Origin: Coprinopsis marcescibilis
Taxonomy: Eukaryota > Basidiomycota > Agaricomycetes > Agaricales > Psathyrellaceae
Direction of reading: 5' to 3'
DNA: 64,000 nucleotides
Assembly: GCA_004369085.1 (NCBI GenBank)
Contig: ML210294.1
Span: 1-64,000, forward strand
Part shown: positions 23,101 to 33,705 of the stretch, piece after piece
How the letters are laid out: each line of letters starts with the position of its first letter
How positions within the stretch are numbered: the stretch's first letter is position 1
Made by a program: the position numbers and the translations under genes
Notes under the pieces: generated by a model
What the model was told of the DNA's origin: nothing
What the model saw: the letters and a program-made list of their open reading frames with translations, nothing else
The model's database searches: none

Positions 23101-26006
23101 CATTCCCTGTTCGACAAATGCTACGACTCTTGAGCGAATCGGTATCGAGAAACATTGAAAGATTGAGCTATGCTCGACGGCTGCATACACGGAAGCTGGT
23201 GTGGACCCTGCTCCTTACATGTTTGTTGCTTGTGTGCTCAAGTATGACTGCATTTCTAGGTCAAGACATTGACATCTGAGCAACATCCAGTGCGTCATTA
23301 AATTCTGTATGATTTTGAAGCCAACATTCAACCCTTAGACTGGCTACATCGTCAGCAATGCTGATGATTTGCTTGGCCTGTTCGACGCTGATTTTGGCAT
23401 CCTTGTGGTCGGAGAGGGAGCAAAGATCCTTGGGCCAAATCAACACGGACAGGAGATACTCATCATGGCGGAGTATCTCAGGTTAAAACAATTCGAGTGC
23501 GTGCAAGGTCGTGTGAAGTGTTCCGATTCACTTATGCTTCTCGCTTTTCAGCACGATACAAGCGTCACAGTCTGTCAGTGCCGATTACCCGGATTTGAAG
23601 CTCAAAACAGGTTCGTTTTGGACAGGACCTTGTCGGGCTAAACTAACGGTGAATGATACAGGATTAGAGGTCATTGCTGGACTTTTGTATGTCCCGCTAT
23701 CGCGAGGAGGAAGGGATTTCATTGCGTTCCTGCGGCGCGGACAGCCACGACATGTCAATTGGGCTGGAAGGCCCCACAAACTAGGTCAGGGTCCCAAATC
23801 CCTTGAACCTCGTACATCGTTCAAGATATGGTCGGAAGTCGTTGCTGGACGTTCGAGATCCTGGTCGGATGAGCAGCTGGAGACCGCTGGTGTTCTTGCT
23901 CTTGTCTATGGAAAGGTGTGTCCGTTGCTGGGTCGGAAATGGCATGGAAGAGATTGACCACGGCTTGAGCAGTTTATCGAGGTTTGGCGGCAAAAACAGA
24001 GTGCAATGCAGAACACAAAACTGGCGAATCTCATCCTGAATAATGCCAGTCATGAGGGTAAGTGTCCCGCGTGCAATATACTGGCGGATACTAATAGTTC
24101 AATCTGACGTTAGTTCGAACACCGCTGAACCATATTATCAAGTGCGTCCTAGTTGAGATCCTAACTTTCGGTCTACTGACGCGTGGGCAGTTATCTTGAA
24201 ATGGCTCTCAATGGTTCGCTGGACACTGAAACGCGAGAGAATTTAAGTCGCTCTCATGCCGCATCGAAGGTAGTTTTTTTTTTTCATTCTCTCAAGCTGT
24301 AGCACGCTAATACGGTATTCACAGAGTCTACTGTTCACGATAAACGATCTCTTGGTACGATATCATCTTCGCTCGCTCTATTAATGCCGTTAAACAGGCC
24401 ACAGGACCTCACACGCATAGAAAGCGGAGGTGAAATGGCTCTCAATGAATCCTTCAATTTACACACGGCAATTGAAGAAGCGACCTACGTTTACAAACGA
24501 GAAGCAGAACGACACGGGTTGAAGTTCACTCTCGACCTGGAAGGAAGTCCTTCCATGATCTTCGGAGACTCTAGAAAGATCCGCACCATCGTACAGAACC
24601 TTACAGCAAACGCATGTGCGTCATTTTGGTTAGGGTTTATCAGGGGACTGGCACATACTCAATCACATTTGCAGTGAAACATACATCTGAAGGATCCATA
24701 ACTGTTCAATGCGCCACGTATAAGGAGCCAGAAGGGCTTAGGGAGGCCAATCAAGGGGCGGTTGAAATTGTCGTTGCTGATACTGGGAGTGGAATCGAAC
24801 CGCAGAAACTGGAGAGTATCTTTAGAGAATTCGAACAGGTCGAGTCGACAGAACCTCGGTCCAATGCAGAATGTGGAGTTGGCCTTGGTCTGGCGGTGGT
24901 GGCTAGGAGCGTCGAACAGCTGGGAGGACAATTGCGTGTCGAGTCCTCTTTTGGAGTTGGCACCAAGTTTTCCTTGTTGATCCCCCTCTCTTTGGATAAT
25001 GGCCAGTCGGTATATTCGTCGGCGTCGTCTGGAAGGTCGTCTCGAATGGAAGACTTTGTACGGTCTGCAACTGGAAGTCAACACTCGTCGGAAAAATCGG
25101 AGATAGAGAATCTGGTGGAGGCGCTTTCGACGAACCATATACATCCCAAGGAGGGCCCCCGACAAGACGAGACGAGACCTGGGAGTATTGGAAGTATTGG
25201 AAGCTTCCCTGTGGTGGACTCCCAAACTCCAATCCGGCCGGTCAGGCTGGATCCCTTTGGGAACGACCCCCCTCTACGTTCGCCGAGGTTTGAAAAAGAG
25301 AACCGGTTGGGATTCTTTTCTTCGCCGCCCCAGGTTTCGCCAGAGTGTCGTGCTGAGCCTCCGAGGCTGCGAGTGCTCATTGTCGAGGTTCGTGTCGTCT
25401 TGGTTTAGGGATATAGTATCGTGACCAACTGTGTTCCCTTCCGATAGGACAACGACATCAACAGAAGCATACTTGCGAAACGGCTGAAGACGAGTGGACA
25501 TACTGTTGTTGACACCACTAATGGGCAAGAGGGCCTGGACATGGTAGAACGGGATCAAGGTTTCGATGTGGTCTTGATGGACATACAGTTAGTCTCTTCG
25601 TCTTACGAGATCCGCTGATACTAAAACGATGTAATCTTTGCGCAGGATGCCCATCCTGGACGGATTTCAAGCTACGGAACGGATCCGCCAAGTCGAAGCC
25701 CTTCCTACCATGGCCGCTCGTCCTTCACGTATGCTGAACAACGGTCGGATCCCCATATTCGCCGTGTCTGCGTCGCTGAAGGAAACGCAGAGGGAGAATC
25801 TGTTGGAAAAGGGGATGGATGGGTGGATTTTGAAGCCGATTGATTTTAAGAGGTTGAATTTGATTTTGAAGGGGGTGCTTGATCCTGAGCAGAGACAGAA
25901 GGATTCATACACGGCTGGGTTTAACTGGGAACGTGGTGGATGGTTGTATGATGCTGCGACGGCTTCGTGCTCGGGGGTCACTAGTGAGATGGCAGAAACG
26001 GCGTGA
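20111..26006 (+). CDS. Fungal phytochrome hybrid histidine kinase
   Basis: A red/far-red photoreceptor kinase of about 1,645 residues from some 19 exons. Residues 1-420 are Ser/Pro/Thr-rich and disordered-looking. The bilin-binding signature then begins: LQRCEDE at the end of exon 1 (Cys near residue 428) continues across the intron to PIRTPGAVQGFG, the bacteriophytochrome-type N-terminal cysteine that holds biliverdin. The PAS domain has a long polar insert; the GAF domain follows (about 740-920) with FPAGDIPAQARALYAI, the usual PASDIP region, and CYLRAMSPIHIQYLENMGV with its conserved His. A PHY domain (about 940-1090) holds PLSRGGRDFIAFLRRG. Then come HisKA (NASHEVRTPLN), HATPase (VADTGSGI, GVGLGLAV) and a C-terminal receiver (LIVEDNDINRS; phosphoacceptor Asp in VLMDIQMP). 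All key residues look intact. Output would pass to a phosphotransfer protein encoded elsewhere. Confidence 0.95.
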
Positions 26007-26516
26007 AATGGGTTTATGTATGCAAGTGGGAGGAGGGAGGAACGGAGCATGGAAACTCTGCGGGCACATTTCTTTCAACATTTATGGGGACTAATATCGG
26101 GGATTTTTTTTTTTTGCTATCTATCTAATGAATCCTGTGTGTATTTCCATTTTTTCCATCTTTTGACTTCAAATAGTGGTGGTATCTTGTCATTTGCTAT
26201 CTTGGCTGTATTGATTATCTACAGTGTATGTCGTCTTCTTCTCTCTTCGCAATTCGAACAATCGCATGTATACACACGAATTGCATTGTAGCGAATAAAT
26301 TCATGGAGCCTTTTTTTCTTTATTCCTAATTGCATGAATGTCGGTGGACGTGGTTGTGTCGATTATGCAAGGTAAGTATGAGATGCAAGGTAAGCATGAG
26401 ATATGCGTGAGTGAGATATATGCTGCGACCCTGACGGGTCAAATAGTGCTGTATGTAAGTAAGGAGAGCGTAGATATAAAGTACTAGATGATCAACATCC
26501 TGGGCGCCTGCGCAGA
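26007..26516. other. Convergent intergenic region
   Basis: Contains the 3' ends of the phytochrome gene and of the secreted-protein gene on the other strand. T-rich tracts follow the phytochrome stop (for example a run of T near 26104), and an 18-base tandem repeat lies at 26365-26400. No gene seen. Confidence 0.5.
26365..26400. repeat. 18-base tandem duplication
   Basis: Two adjacent 18-mers, ATGCAAGGTAAGTATGAG (26365-26382) and ATGCAAGGTAAGCATGAG (26383-26400), differ at one base. Each contains GGTAAG, which resembles a 5' splice site. Function unknown. Confidence 0.85.
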
Positions 26517-27977
26517 TCAAAGCACAACCCCTGCAACGCTCAAAACGAACCCGACGAGCATGGTAGACGCGATCAAAAGCTGTTTGCTATACCCTAACCC
26601 AGCGGCTCCAGCATTTTGGTTGGAAGTGTTGGGGGAGCTGCTGTTGGTGGAGGTAGTATTGGCGGGGGTTCGAGCGCCGCTGTTGCTGCTGTTACTGCCA
26701 GAACCAGCACCAGAACTGCTGTTCCCGCTGCCGTTACCGGTGCTTGGGGTGTTTTCAGATACGGGGAATGACGGAAGGGTCTGCCAAGAGGTGCCTTGTC
26801 CAGTTTCTTGGTTGTACCCGATCCACGAGATCGCGCCGGCGGTGGAGGCGAGCTGGACGAGTGCGTTGGGGGAGGCGGCGTACGTCGCGTACGGGTCTCT
26901 GCGTGCTGGGCCGGGGATGATGCGTGTGCTGTTGGTCTGGAAAAAAAAAGGAATTTTTAGATGAGTATCATGACGTTGCTTGGACAGGGTTCAGTGTCAT
27001 AATATGTGGATCAGGGACCGAAGCCATGAAAGGAGAAAATATAGACGCGCGGAGTGGAAAATCAAAAGGGTTCTGTGCGGTGTGGGGAAGCGAAGATGAA
27101 AGAAGCGCCACTTACGGTGACATCGACAACGTAGGTATTGCTGCCGTCATCTGGGATATAAGCATATTGGGTTTGAACACCGATGTCCCTGAAGAACGAA
27201 GTCGTCTTTCCGTGCGAGTTGGGGAACTGGGGCTCGCCGTAGTATTGTGGTTCCGGTTGGAGATGGGAGACTAACAGCTGGGAGGTTAGACAATAGATTC
27301 CTTAGGAAGACAAGTAAAGACTTGCAGTGGATGACGAAAATCTTGGTGTTTCCGGCGTCTATTCCTGGTACACCGAGAAAGTGGATGTGGTTGTGTGCGA
27401 GTGCGAGGACGGGTTCGTATGTGCCTTGTACGCCTTCGGGGCTCAGCTGCAGTCGTTGGACGGTATTCCATGGGATGCTCTCGCCTGACGCAGCCTTGAG
27501 CGCGTCCATGTTCAAGCTGGACATCTCCCCGTCGTTAAGGACATAAAACACATTCGTGTCGTGATCGAGGATGGCACCAAAGGTCGATGGGTCATATGTG
27601 CTCGGTGGGTTGCTCGTCTGCTGCTTGCTCCACGACTTGGCTGTGGCGTCGTAGATGTAGACCGAGGCGCGGTCGTTGGCGTCCGAGTTGAGTACGTAGA
27701 TGGCGTTGGCGAATTTGGAGAGGAAGCAGAGCGGCGGCGAGCTTGTAACGTCAAACGGAGGTCGGTTGTCGGTCGTGATGTCCTGCGCTGGCGTACTCGA
27801 ATCGAGCTGGGCACCGACGTTGTAGTCTTTGCCGTCAAAGTTGAAGGCGAGCAGGTTCCAGCTGGCATCGAAGATTACGCATTGTGAGGGGCCGGACGTT
27901 GAGGTCGCCACATCTTGTGCACTCGACAGCGTCGGGGCCAGCAACAACAACGACGACAGGAGAATTTGAGACAACAT
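26517..27977 (-). CDS. Secreted GPI-type protein, unknown function
   Basis: The ATG at 27977 begins a clear signal peptide (MLSQILLSSLLLLAPTLSSA) with cleavage expected near AQ. The mature part, rich in aromatic and beta-strand-like segments, contains CVIFDASWNLLAFNFDGKDY, LCFLSKFANAIYVLNSD, GAILDHDTNVFYVLNDG and LALAHNHIHFLGVPG. The alternation of hydrophobic strands and the repeated Y/FVLN pattern suggest a beta-propeller-like (Kelch-like) fold; that is an inference. After about 400 residues a Ser/Asn/Gly/Thr-rich stalk with many Asn-x-Ser/Thr sites follows. The gene ends with a hydrophobic tail (LLIASTMLVGFVLSVAGVVL), the form of a GPI-attachment signal. Stop at 26517-26519. Two or more introns lie in the 3' half. 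I do not recognise the family; probably cell-surface. Confidence 0.8.
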
Positions 27978-28303
27978 AAAGGAGAGAACAGGTAAGGACA
28001 GCAAAGGGTTAATAACTAGTTGGCGACGATGAGGTGGTTATAAGGGAAAAAACGCTATTTCATGCCTGGCCTATTTATACCCAAATTTCATCTGGATCAC
28101 TGCGGCGACGCATTTCCATCAAATCGGCGGTTAGGAGTACCTAGTTCATGTGTTATAATTATGATTATATTATAGTGATAATAAACTGTTTTTCCCTTTC
28201 TAGTGCTATAGTATACAACCAAATGTCCATGTAACAACGCGCAGCACCTGGTGATCCGGCCTAATGCAATGCCGCCACACTCCGAGGCGAGACCTCCAAT
28301 CAA
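27978..28303. other. Intergenic spacer, AT-rich
   Basis: 326 bp upstream of the secreted-protein gene and downstream of the glycosyltransferase, both on minus. An AT-rich block (about 28145-28200) is the only notable feature; its TATAATTATGATTATATTAT stretch could serve the minus-strand promoter, but it lies about 170 bp from the start. Confidence 0.35.
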
Positions 28304-30127
28304 TCAGTCGTCCAGCTCGCTCGCAAGCGACAGACGTTCAACACATAGTCGTGCAACGGTTTCTGCGTCAATTGGTATCTCGTTACCCTGGAAGCCCTCC
28401 ACGTATTTCGGAAGCGGTAGTCCTGGACTTGTAAAATACCTGATCAAACCCCGTCAACATGCCGTTTACACAGAGTCTAGAGCTGGGGTACGTACGTCGA
28501 GTTCCAGAACCCATAATGAACCATCCCAAGTGAGCGTGCAGTAAACTCATAGTCATGAGCAAAGCCTTCGGGGTAGAAAAACTCCATAACGGTCGACCGA
28601 GGAGAAACATGCATCCAAATCAATGAAGTCAGACCATTTCCATGCACGCCCATCAAGATCTACAACCTTCACAATCAGAACCCATAGTAAAACCCAGAGC
28701 ATAGGGGTAAAATGACGTACAGTAGTTCTCGCTGCCAGCTTAATCTGCTCCTGCCGCGTCATATCTTCCGCGTTAACAATGTTAACTTCGTAGCCATACT
28801 TTTCGTGGAGTCCTTGCAAAGCCTTGACCAACTTTTCATGATCCTCCGGCAACAGCATGCGGCGACCCCAATTTTGCCTCGAAATGTAAGTGATGACAGG
28901 CCGCGCCATGGTTCCCTGTCCAACACTGGACCCCAACCCCGCAAACTTGATAACATTATTCCTCACTGGCATCCACCAATTCACACTTCCCGGCAACCCA
29001 AACGGAGGGGCAGCAGTGCGTTGATACCGCGCGTAGTTGAACGCAAGCATCGCAGAAGAGCGATCCGCGAGAACCACACGCTCAAACACAAAAGGTCTGC
29101 CCATTTCTGCACGGTCACGCCAGTCATCCTTGAATTCCATGGTCACAGAGGGAAATGAGGATAGCGTGACCCATTGATTCATTAAAGCATAGTCCCGCCA
29201 GTGGGCATTGTCGAGGTGATTGAAGATTAAGCGGCGAGCGGGAGGTAGGGTGGTGTTTCCGGAAGTCGTTATTTCGGGGTCGAGCGTGGAGTATGTCCGC
29301 CAAAAGCCAAACCAAAGCTCAGCTGCCCAGTGGTAGTAATGTGTGATGCTAAAGAAAACATCAAACAAAAATAGACAGTTCTAAATGCGAGATTTACGCA
29401 CAATTGTGGTGGATCGTTGATGAGAAACTAGCAGTAGAACAAGTTAGCTTGAATGCATGTGGGGATATGCGGGACAATCACACACATTAACGCCGTCGAT
29501 AACTTGTGCACCAGTTCCAAACAGCCGCCTAGCTTCCTTCGTGCTGATAACCTGAATATCCTCATCTGTGGGTATACGACTCTCTTCCGCCGTTGCGCCA
29601 TTCTCGATAAAAAGGCCTTTAGAATAAATGAATTGGACATCTGGCACCGTCGCCGGTTCGTCCGAGACGATGTACACAACGCCCTTGAGGATGTACAGTC
29701 TATCGAACACCGTCCATCCTAATGTCCATAGAGCGTTCGCATGTCAGTGGGCTAGAAAAAGTTGGCAGGATTGCATACAATACACACCTGGAACATGAGC
29801 GACCACCCGCGTCTGAGGTACTGTCCGAGGCCCTTTTTCCGCATCCCACGTCACCCTTGTCTTGAACGGCTGGTGCGGTCGCTCTGGAATCTCAAGCACG
29901 CCCGACGACGATACATTGGAGCTTACTGCCCCATCGCCTCCGCCCTCGCTTCCAGCATTACTGTCACCCGTATCCTTCGACACCGAGGCTGAACCCACAC
30001 CAAGACGCGACCTCGTGCTCGCCAGCAAATCACTCGTCGAGGTCCTGAAACCAGAAAACAAGAGAAAGGCTACTAGAAGGAATGTGACGATGGCGATCTC
30101 CCGCTTTGTAGGGGCCGCTGGGGCCAT
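28304..30127 (-). CDS. Family 61 glycosyltransferase, type II membrane
   Basis: A glycosyltransferase of the GT61/DUF563 family, whose members include plant xylan arabinosyltransferases and animal EOGT; in fungi the substrate is mostly unknown. The ATG at 30127 gives a short cytosolic tail (MAPAAPTKREI), a single anchor (AIVTFLLVAFLLFSGF) and a Ser/Gly-rich stem, the layout of a Golgi enzyme. The catalytic region includes HYYHWAAELWFGFWR, RPVITYISRQNWGRR, the block VNAEDMTRQEQIK and the C-terminal MGVHGNGLTSLIWM. The last is the conserved GxHG segment of the family. The tail continues FFYPEGFAHDYEFTARSLGM and ends SLASELDD. An alternative upstream in-frame codon (30157) is TTG and was not used. 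Stop at 28304-28306. Confidence 0.88.
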
Positions 30128-30259
30128 GAGGGCGTTGCAGTAGAGGGAGAGAAGCAAGCGATGGCCCTACCCTTGTTTGTCGACCAAAACAGAATTCCCA
30201 AATTGATCAGATTTCCCCAAGGCCGCCTTGGCATCTCCATCTATAAATAGACCAACTAT

Positions 30260-33200
30260 TTATTGACTACTGCCAATCATCCCCGTCCAGTCGTATTTCT
30301 CATACTTGGCTCTGAACCCACTAACGCGGGAGTGGTTACTGCTAAACGGCAACCGCTTTGGCTTGCGCCATTTTCTTGGTTCAACCTCCAGCACGTTCCC
30401 AACAATCTCTGCCGCGAAATACCTAAAGCAGATGTTAGTCAGAGCTTCCGAGAACAATTCAAACTTGACAGCGAGGAACAGGCACGTACGGGGGAAATTC
30501 GCCACCTCCTTTTTCGCCTTCCTCTAGACCATCTTCGTGTTCCATAGCATCTGCTGTACCCTCGATGACGTGTCCGTACCCCTTCTCGCCTTTATAGTCG
30601 AACTGGACCATAAAGTACGGGAGGTCTGGAACCATCGCCCTTCGGAATCCTCCAGGCCGAGCGGCAAAATCAATCAATTTCTTATGTTGAGACCATTCGG
30701 CTTCCGAAGCGAGAATAGATTCCTGGGAGCAGAAGATTTCAATGTTTGGAAAATTCGAAGCACAGAAAAAAAAGTTGAATGATAGATGTGCTTACCTTGA
30801 AGTACTGTGGGATGATATCATAGAATTCCCAAGGAAGAGGCATGCATTCAATGACCGTATGTTGTTGCCGCTTCAGGCTGATGACAGTCTCGTAGAAGAT
30901 CACACCCTTGTCTTCCTCCGCAAACATTCGAGTGAGACACTTCATAAAGTTCTGGAATGATCCGAATTAGACACGCTTTGTCCGAGTTATAGATGGTTAC
31001 CTTGACTTCGTCCCAAACATCATCGTCGCCTTCAAGCATGTTGAGGTGATGTTGGATAGGAACGATGAGGCAATGGCCCGGGGTGAGCTCTTCAGTGAGC
31101 GTGCACGAAAGGTACGCCCTTGTACCCATTGCGACTATCGGTGTCTTTGGCAGGGAGTCGTCTTCTCCGTAACAGTAAGGGCACGTCGACATAACTTTTT
31201 GCGTGCGTTTGTAGTCTAGAAAAAACGAAATTCAGTACGATGAAATCACGAAACTGAGTGTGCTGGACATACCGTTGATTGCAAACTGTCGCTTCATGGC
31301 ATCCGATCTCATCTTCTGCCTACTAAGCTTCTCCGCGTTCTCATCGAGGTAGTCCAGATTATTCTGTTCACAGATCAACAACAGGAAGACTTCAAAAATC
31401 AATCAACGACTTGCCTGGAACTTGCCATCGCCCATGATAGCACGAGCAAATTGTGCATTGGCATTCTTTTGGTCCGCCATCCCAGCTCCAAACCTCTCCT
31501 GCCTAAGCATCTCTCCAAGGGTAATATCATCATCATCTGGATTTATCCTGATAATCTCCCCTGTCTTCCGGTCGTGGGTCTCAAACTAAAAGTACTCGTC
31601 AGTCAATGGTCAGTGGACAAGAGAGAGAGTTAGCTCATACATGTGGCTCCTTCTTCTTCCTGTTTCCGGGATGAAGGCCCTCTTCCTCCTCGCCCTTCTT
31701 CCCAGTCCCAACATCATACAACCGCCCTCTAGCATCCAAAGTCGGCATTACCTCAACCTTCGTCCGTACACCCTTGCTTTCGTCGTAATCTCCATGAGCC
31801 TTCTTCGCCTCAAGTTCATACTCCTTCTCCAGCTGCTCAGCATTGGGAGCCCCCATCAACTTGGCCCTCAACACCTTCGCCTGCAGCTTGTTCAGTGACG
31901 AAGGGGATAACCCACGTCCACCACCCGCACTACGCGAGCCAGAAGCGACCGCCGGTGGCGTCATAACAGTCGGAATCGGTGTGTGTGATTGTTGGAGTGG
32001 AGAATTAGCTTGAGAAGGCAGACGGAGTGAGTCGAGCCGCTTGTTAGAGGCTTGGGGTGCGGGTGTCGAGGGTCCACTGTGCGGCTGGCTGCTCGCTCCT
32101 GGACGTCGGAATGAGGAACTACGGCTTGAGCCGGCACTGTCGCCCATGTCTGTGAACATGAACCTTCGCTCCCCTCCTCCGTTGTTGCCCCGGTCTTGAC
32201 GCTCGGAAGGGCGTCCGCGTGGGTCCCCACGTTCTGATTTGCGCCCCTGTCGCTCGTCAAGGACGCGTCGTTCTTCTCTGGCCTCTTCGAAGGCCTCAAT
32301 GGACCCGAAACGGTCAATACCAATCTCTTCAACGGCGCGACTCTCTTCTTCAGCGGTTTCGTAGCACTTGCGAAGCCGCATCATGCGCCAGGAAGAGCCG
32401 GGACCACCTGGAGCATTTTTGGGTGGAGGAGGTGGAGGTTCGTTGTCGAAACTAGGTGTATTTCCTTCTTTGAGGTCAATATTGAGCTCTTTGCGATGGA
32501 CAACTGGCTATGGAAAGGAATGAAGATTAGATATACGTCGTGAAGTATGTGGAGATGACTCTCACCTTGTCAGGGTTGGGTTTGTTGGCATTGGGATCCT
32601 TCCTCTTGCGTTCGGTTCCAAGGCTGGAGAAGAAGTCAACTCCACCAGCCATGTCCCGGGAGCCTGCAGGTTCGCCGTAGTCCTCTGTCAAGGACTTTTC
32701 TGCAAGCATTTCTTGCCGTTTAGATGAAGACAGATCGTCGGTAGGAATCGTTGGTGTTGCCTCTGGATACATCATCCATTCATCTCGCGTGAGGACAGAC
32801 TCAGTTCTGGTTGCTGGTGGTAGGTCTGCGTGGGTGGATCCTTCTTCGGCGCTTGAAGTGATTTTGAGGCTTTCGGAGGTTGGAATATCGGTGGCCAGAA
32901 CCTGTTATCTAGAAGTGAATCTGGTGGGCCATAAGTTGAGATAGTTTGAGAACGTACCCTTTCCCCATCCATCGTAATGTCTTTGTCGATCCACATATGG
33001 CGGTCGTCCACATCGTCGTCGACGATCGTCAACCCGTGAAGGTCAGAACTCGGTTCGTTGCCCCTGTGCTTCTTGCTGTCCTTGGTACCCTTCTCCCTGT
33101 GTTTATCCTTCTTGTGCTTATGTTTATGGTGCCGGTCCTCGTCATCAGACCCTCTATCCTTGCGTTTCTTGTGTTTCTTTCTCTGCTCCCGTTCCTCATC

Positions 33201-33461
33201 ACCTTCAGAGTCTCCCGAATTCTTATCTTTCTCCTTCTCCTTCCGATGCGATTTATGTTTTGGCCGCTTCTTATCGTCTCCCTCGTCATCCGAGCCGTGT
33301 TTTCTTCGTTTCTTGTCAGACCGGTGTTTATGGTCGCGGTCGCGGTCTTCGTCACGCTTTCGGTGGGATTTGTGTGGGCTTTTGTCTCTACGTTTGGAGG
33401 AGGAAGACTCCTTAAGTGTCGACGTCTCCTCCTTGGGCTCCTCGACGTATTCGTACTCCAT
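30260..33461 (-). CDS. CWF19-like spliceosome/lariat-processing protein
   Basis: Cwf19 proteins associate with late spliceosomes and the lariat-debranching enzyme in the nucleus. The N-terminal half is strongly charged, with Lys/Arg/Asp/Glu/His tracts such as RKRDEDRDRDHKHRSDKKRR, then GVDFFSSLGTERKRKDPNANK and a middle low-complexity Ser/Pro linker. Both C-terminal family domains are present. CwfJ_C_1, a HIT-like fold, includes SCTLTEELTPGHCLIVP followed by IQHHLNMLEGDDDVWDEVK, with a zinc-type motif CPYCYGED before it. CwfJ_C_2 includes CMPLPWEFYDIIPQYFK and PRYFAAEIVGNVLEVEPRKW. It ends EKYDWTGMIGSSQ, stop 30260-30262. First in-frame ATG is at 33461; an upstream exon cannot be excluded. 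Divergent from EFL1. Confidence 0.9.
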
Positions 33462-33705
33462 CGATGTTTGGGACTGCGAGATTTGGTGATGAGCAGAGTA
33501 TGAGCCTGGTTCGGCAACTTGAACACCCCCCGCGTCATGGTGTGCCAAGCCGAACCATCTGAGGCGTGCGACTGATTTGATGGTATCTAATCTAATCTTT
33601 CCTCGGCTCCTCTGGACTTTTCTTTGACTCAATCTTTCTCTTCATCGGATCCGCACTCAACATTATATAAAGTACCACAATCGTAACGACGACAATAACG
33701 ACAAC
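33462..33705. promoter_or_regulatory. CWF19-EFL1 divergent promoter
   Basis: 244 bp between divergent starts. TATATAA at 33664-33670 sits 36-42 bp before the EFL1 start and is a possible TATA element, though the spacing would leave almost no 5' leader. Confidence 0.4.

Noticed and set aside
26104..26116. T-run after the phytochrome gene as a terminator
   Set aside because: Fungal Pol II genes do not terminate at simple T runs; recorded only as 3' flanking sequence.
27561..27887. Plus-strand frame opposite the secreted protein
   Set aside because: Shadow of the minus-strand exon; no splice or family support.
32946..33503. Long plus-strand open frames opposite CWF19
   Set aside because: They are the antisense of the Lys/Arg/Asp-rich CWF19 N-terminus; the hydrophobic translation is an artefact of complementing charged codons.
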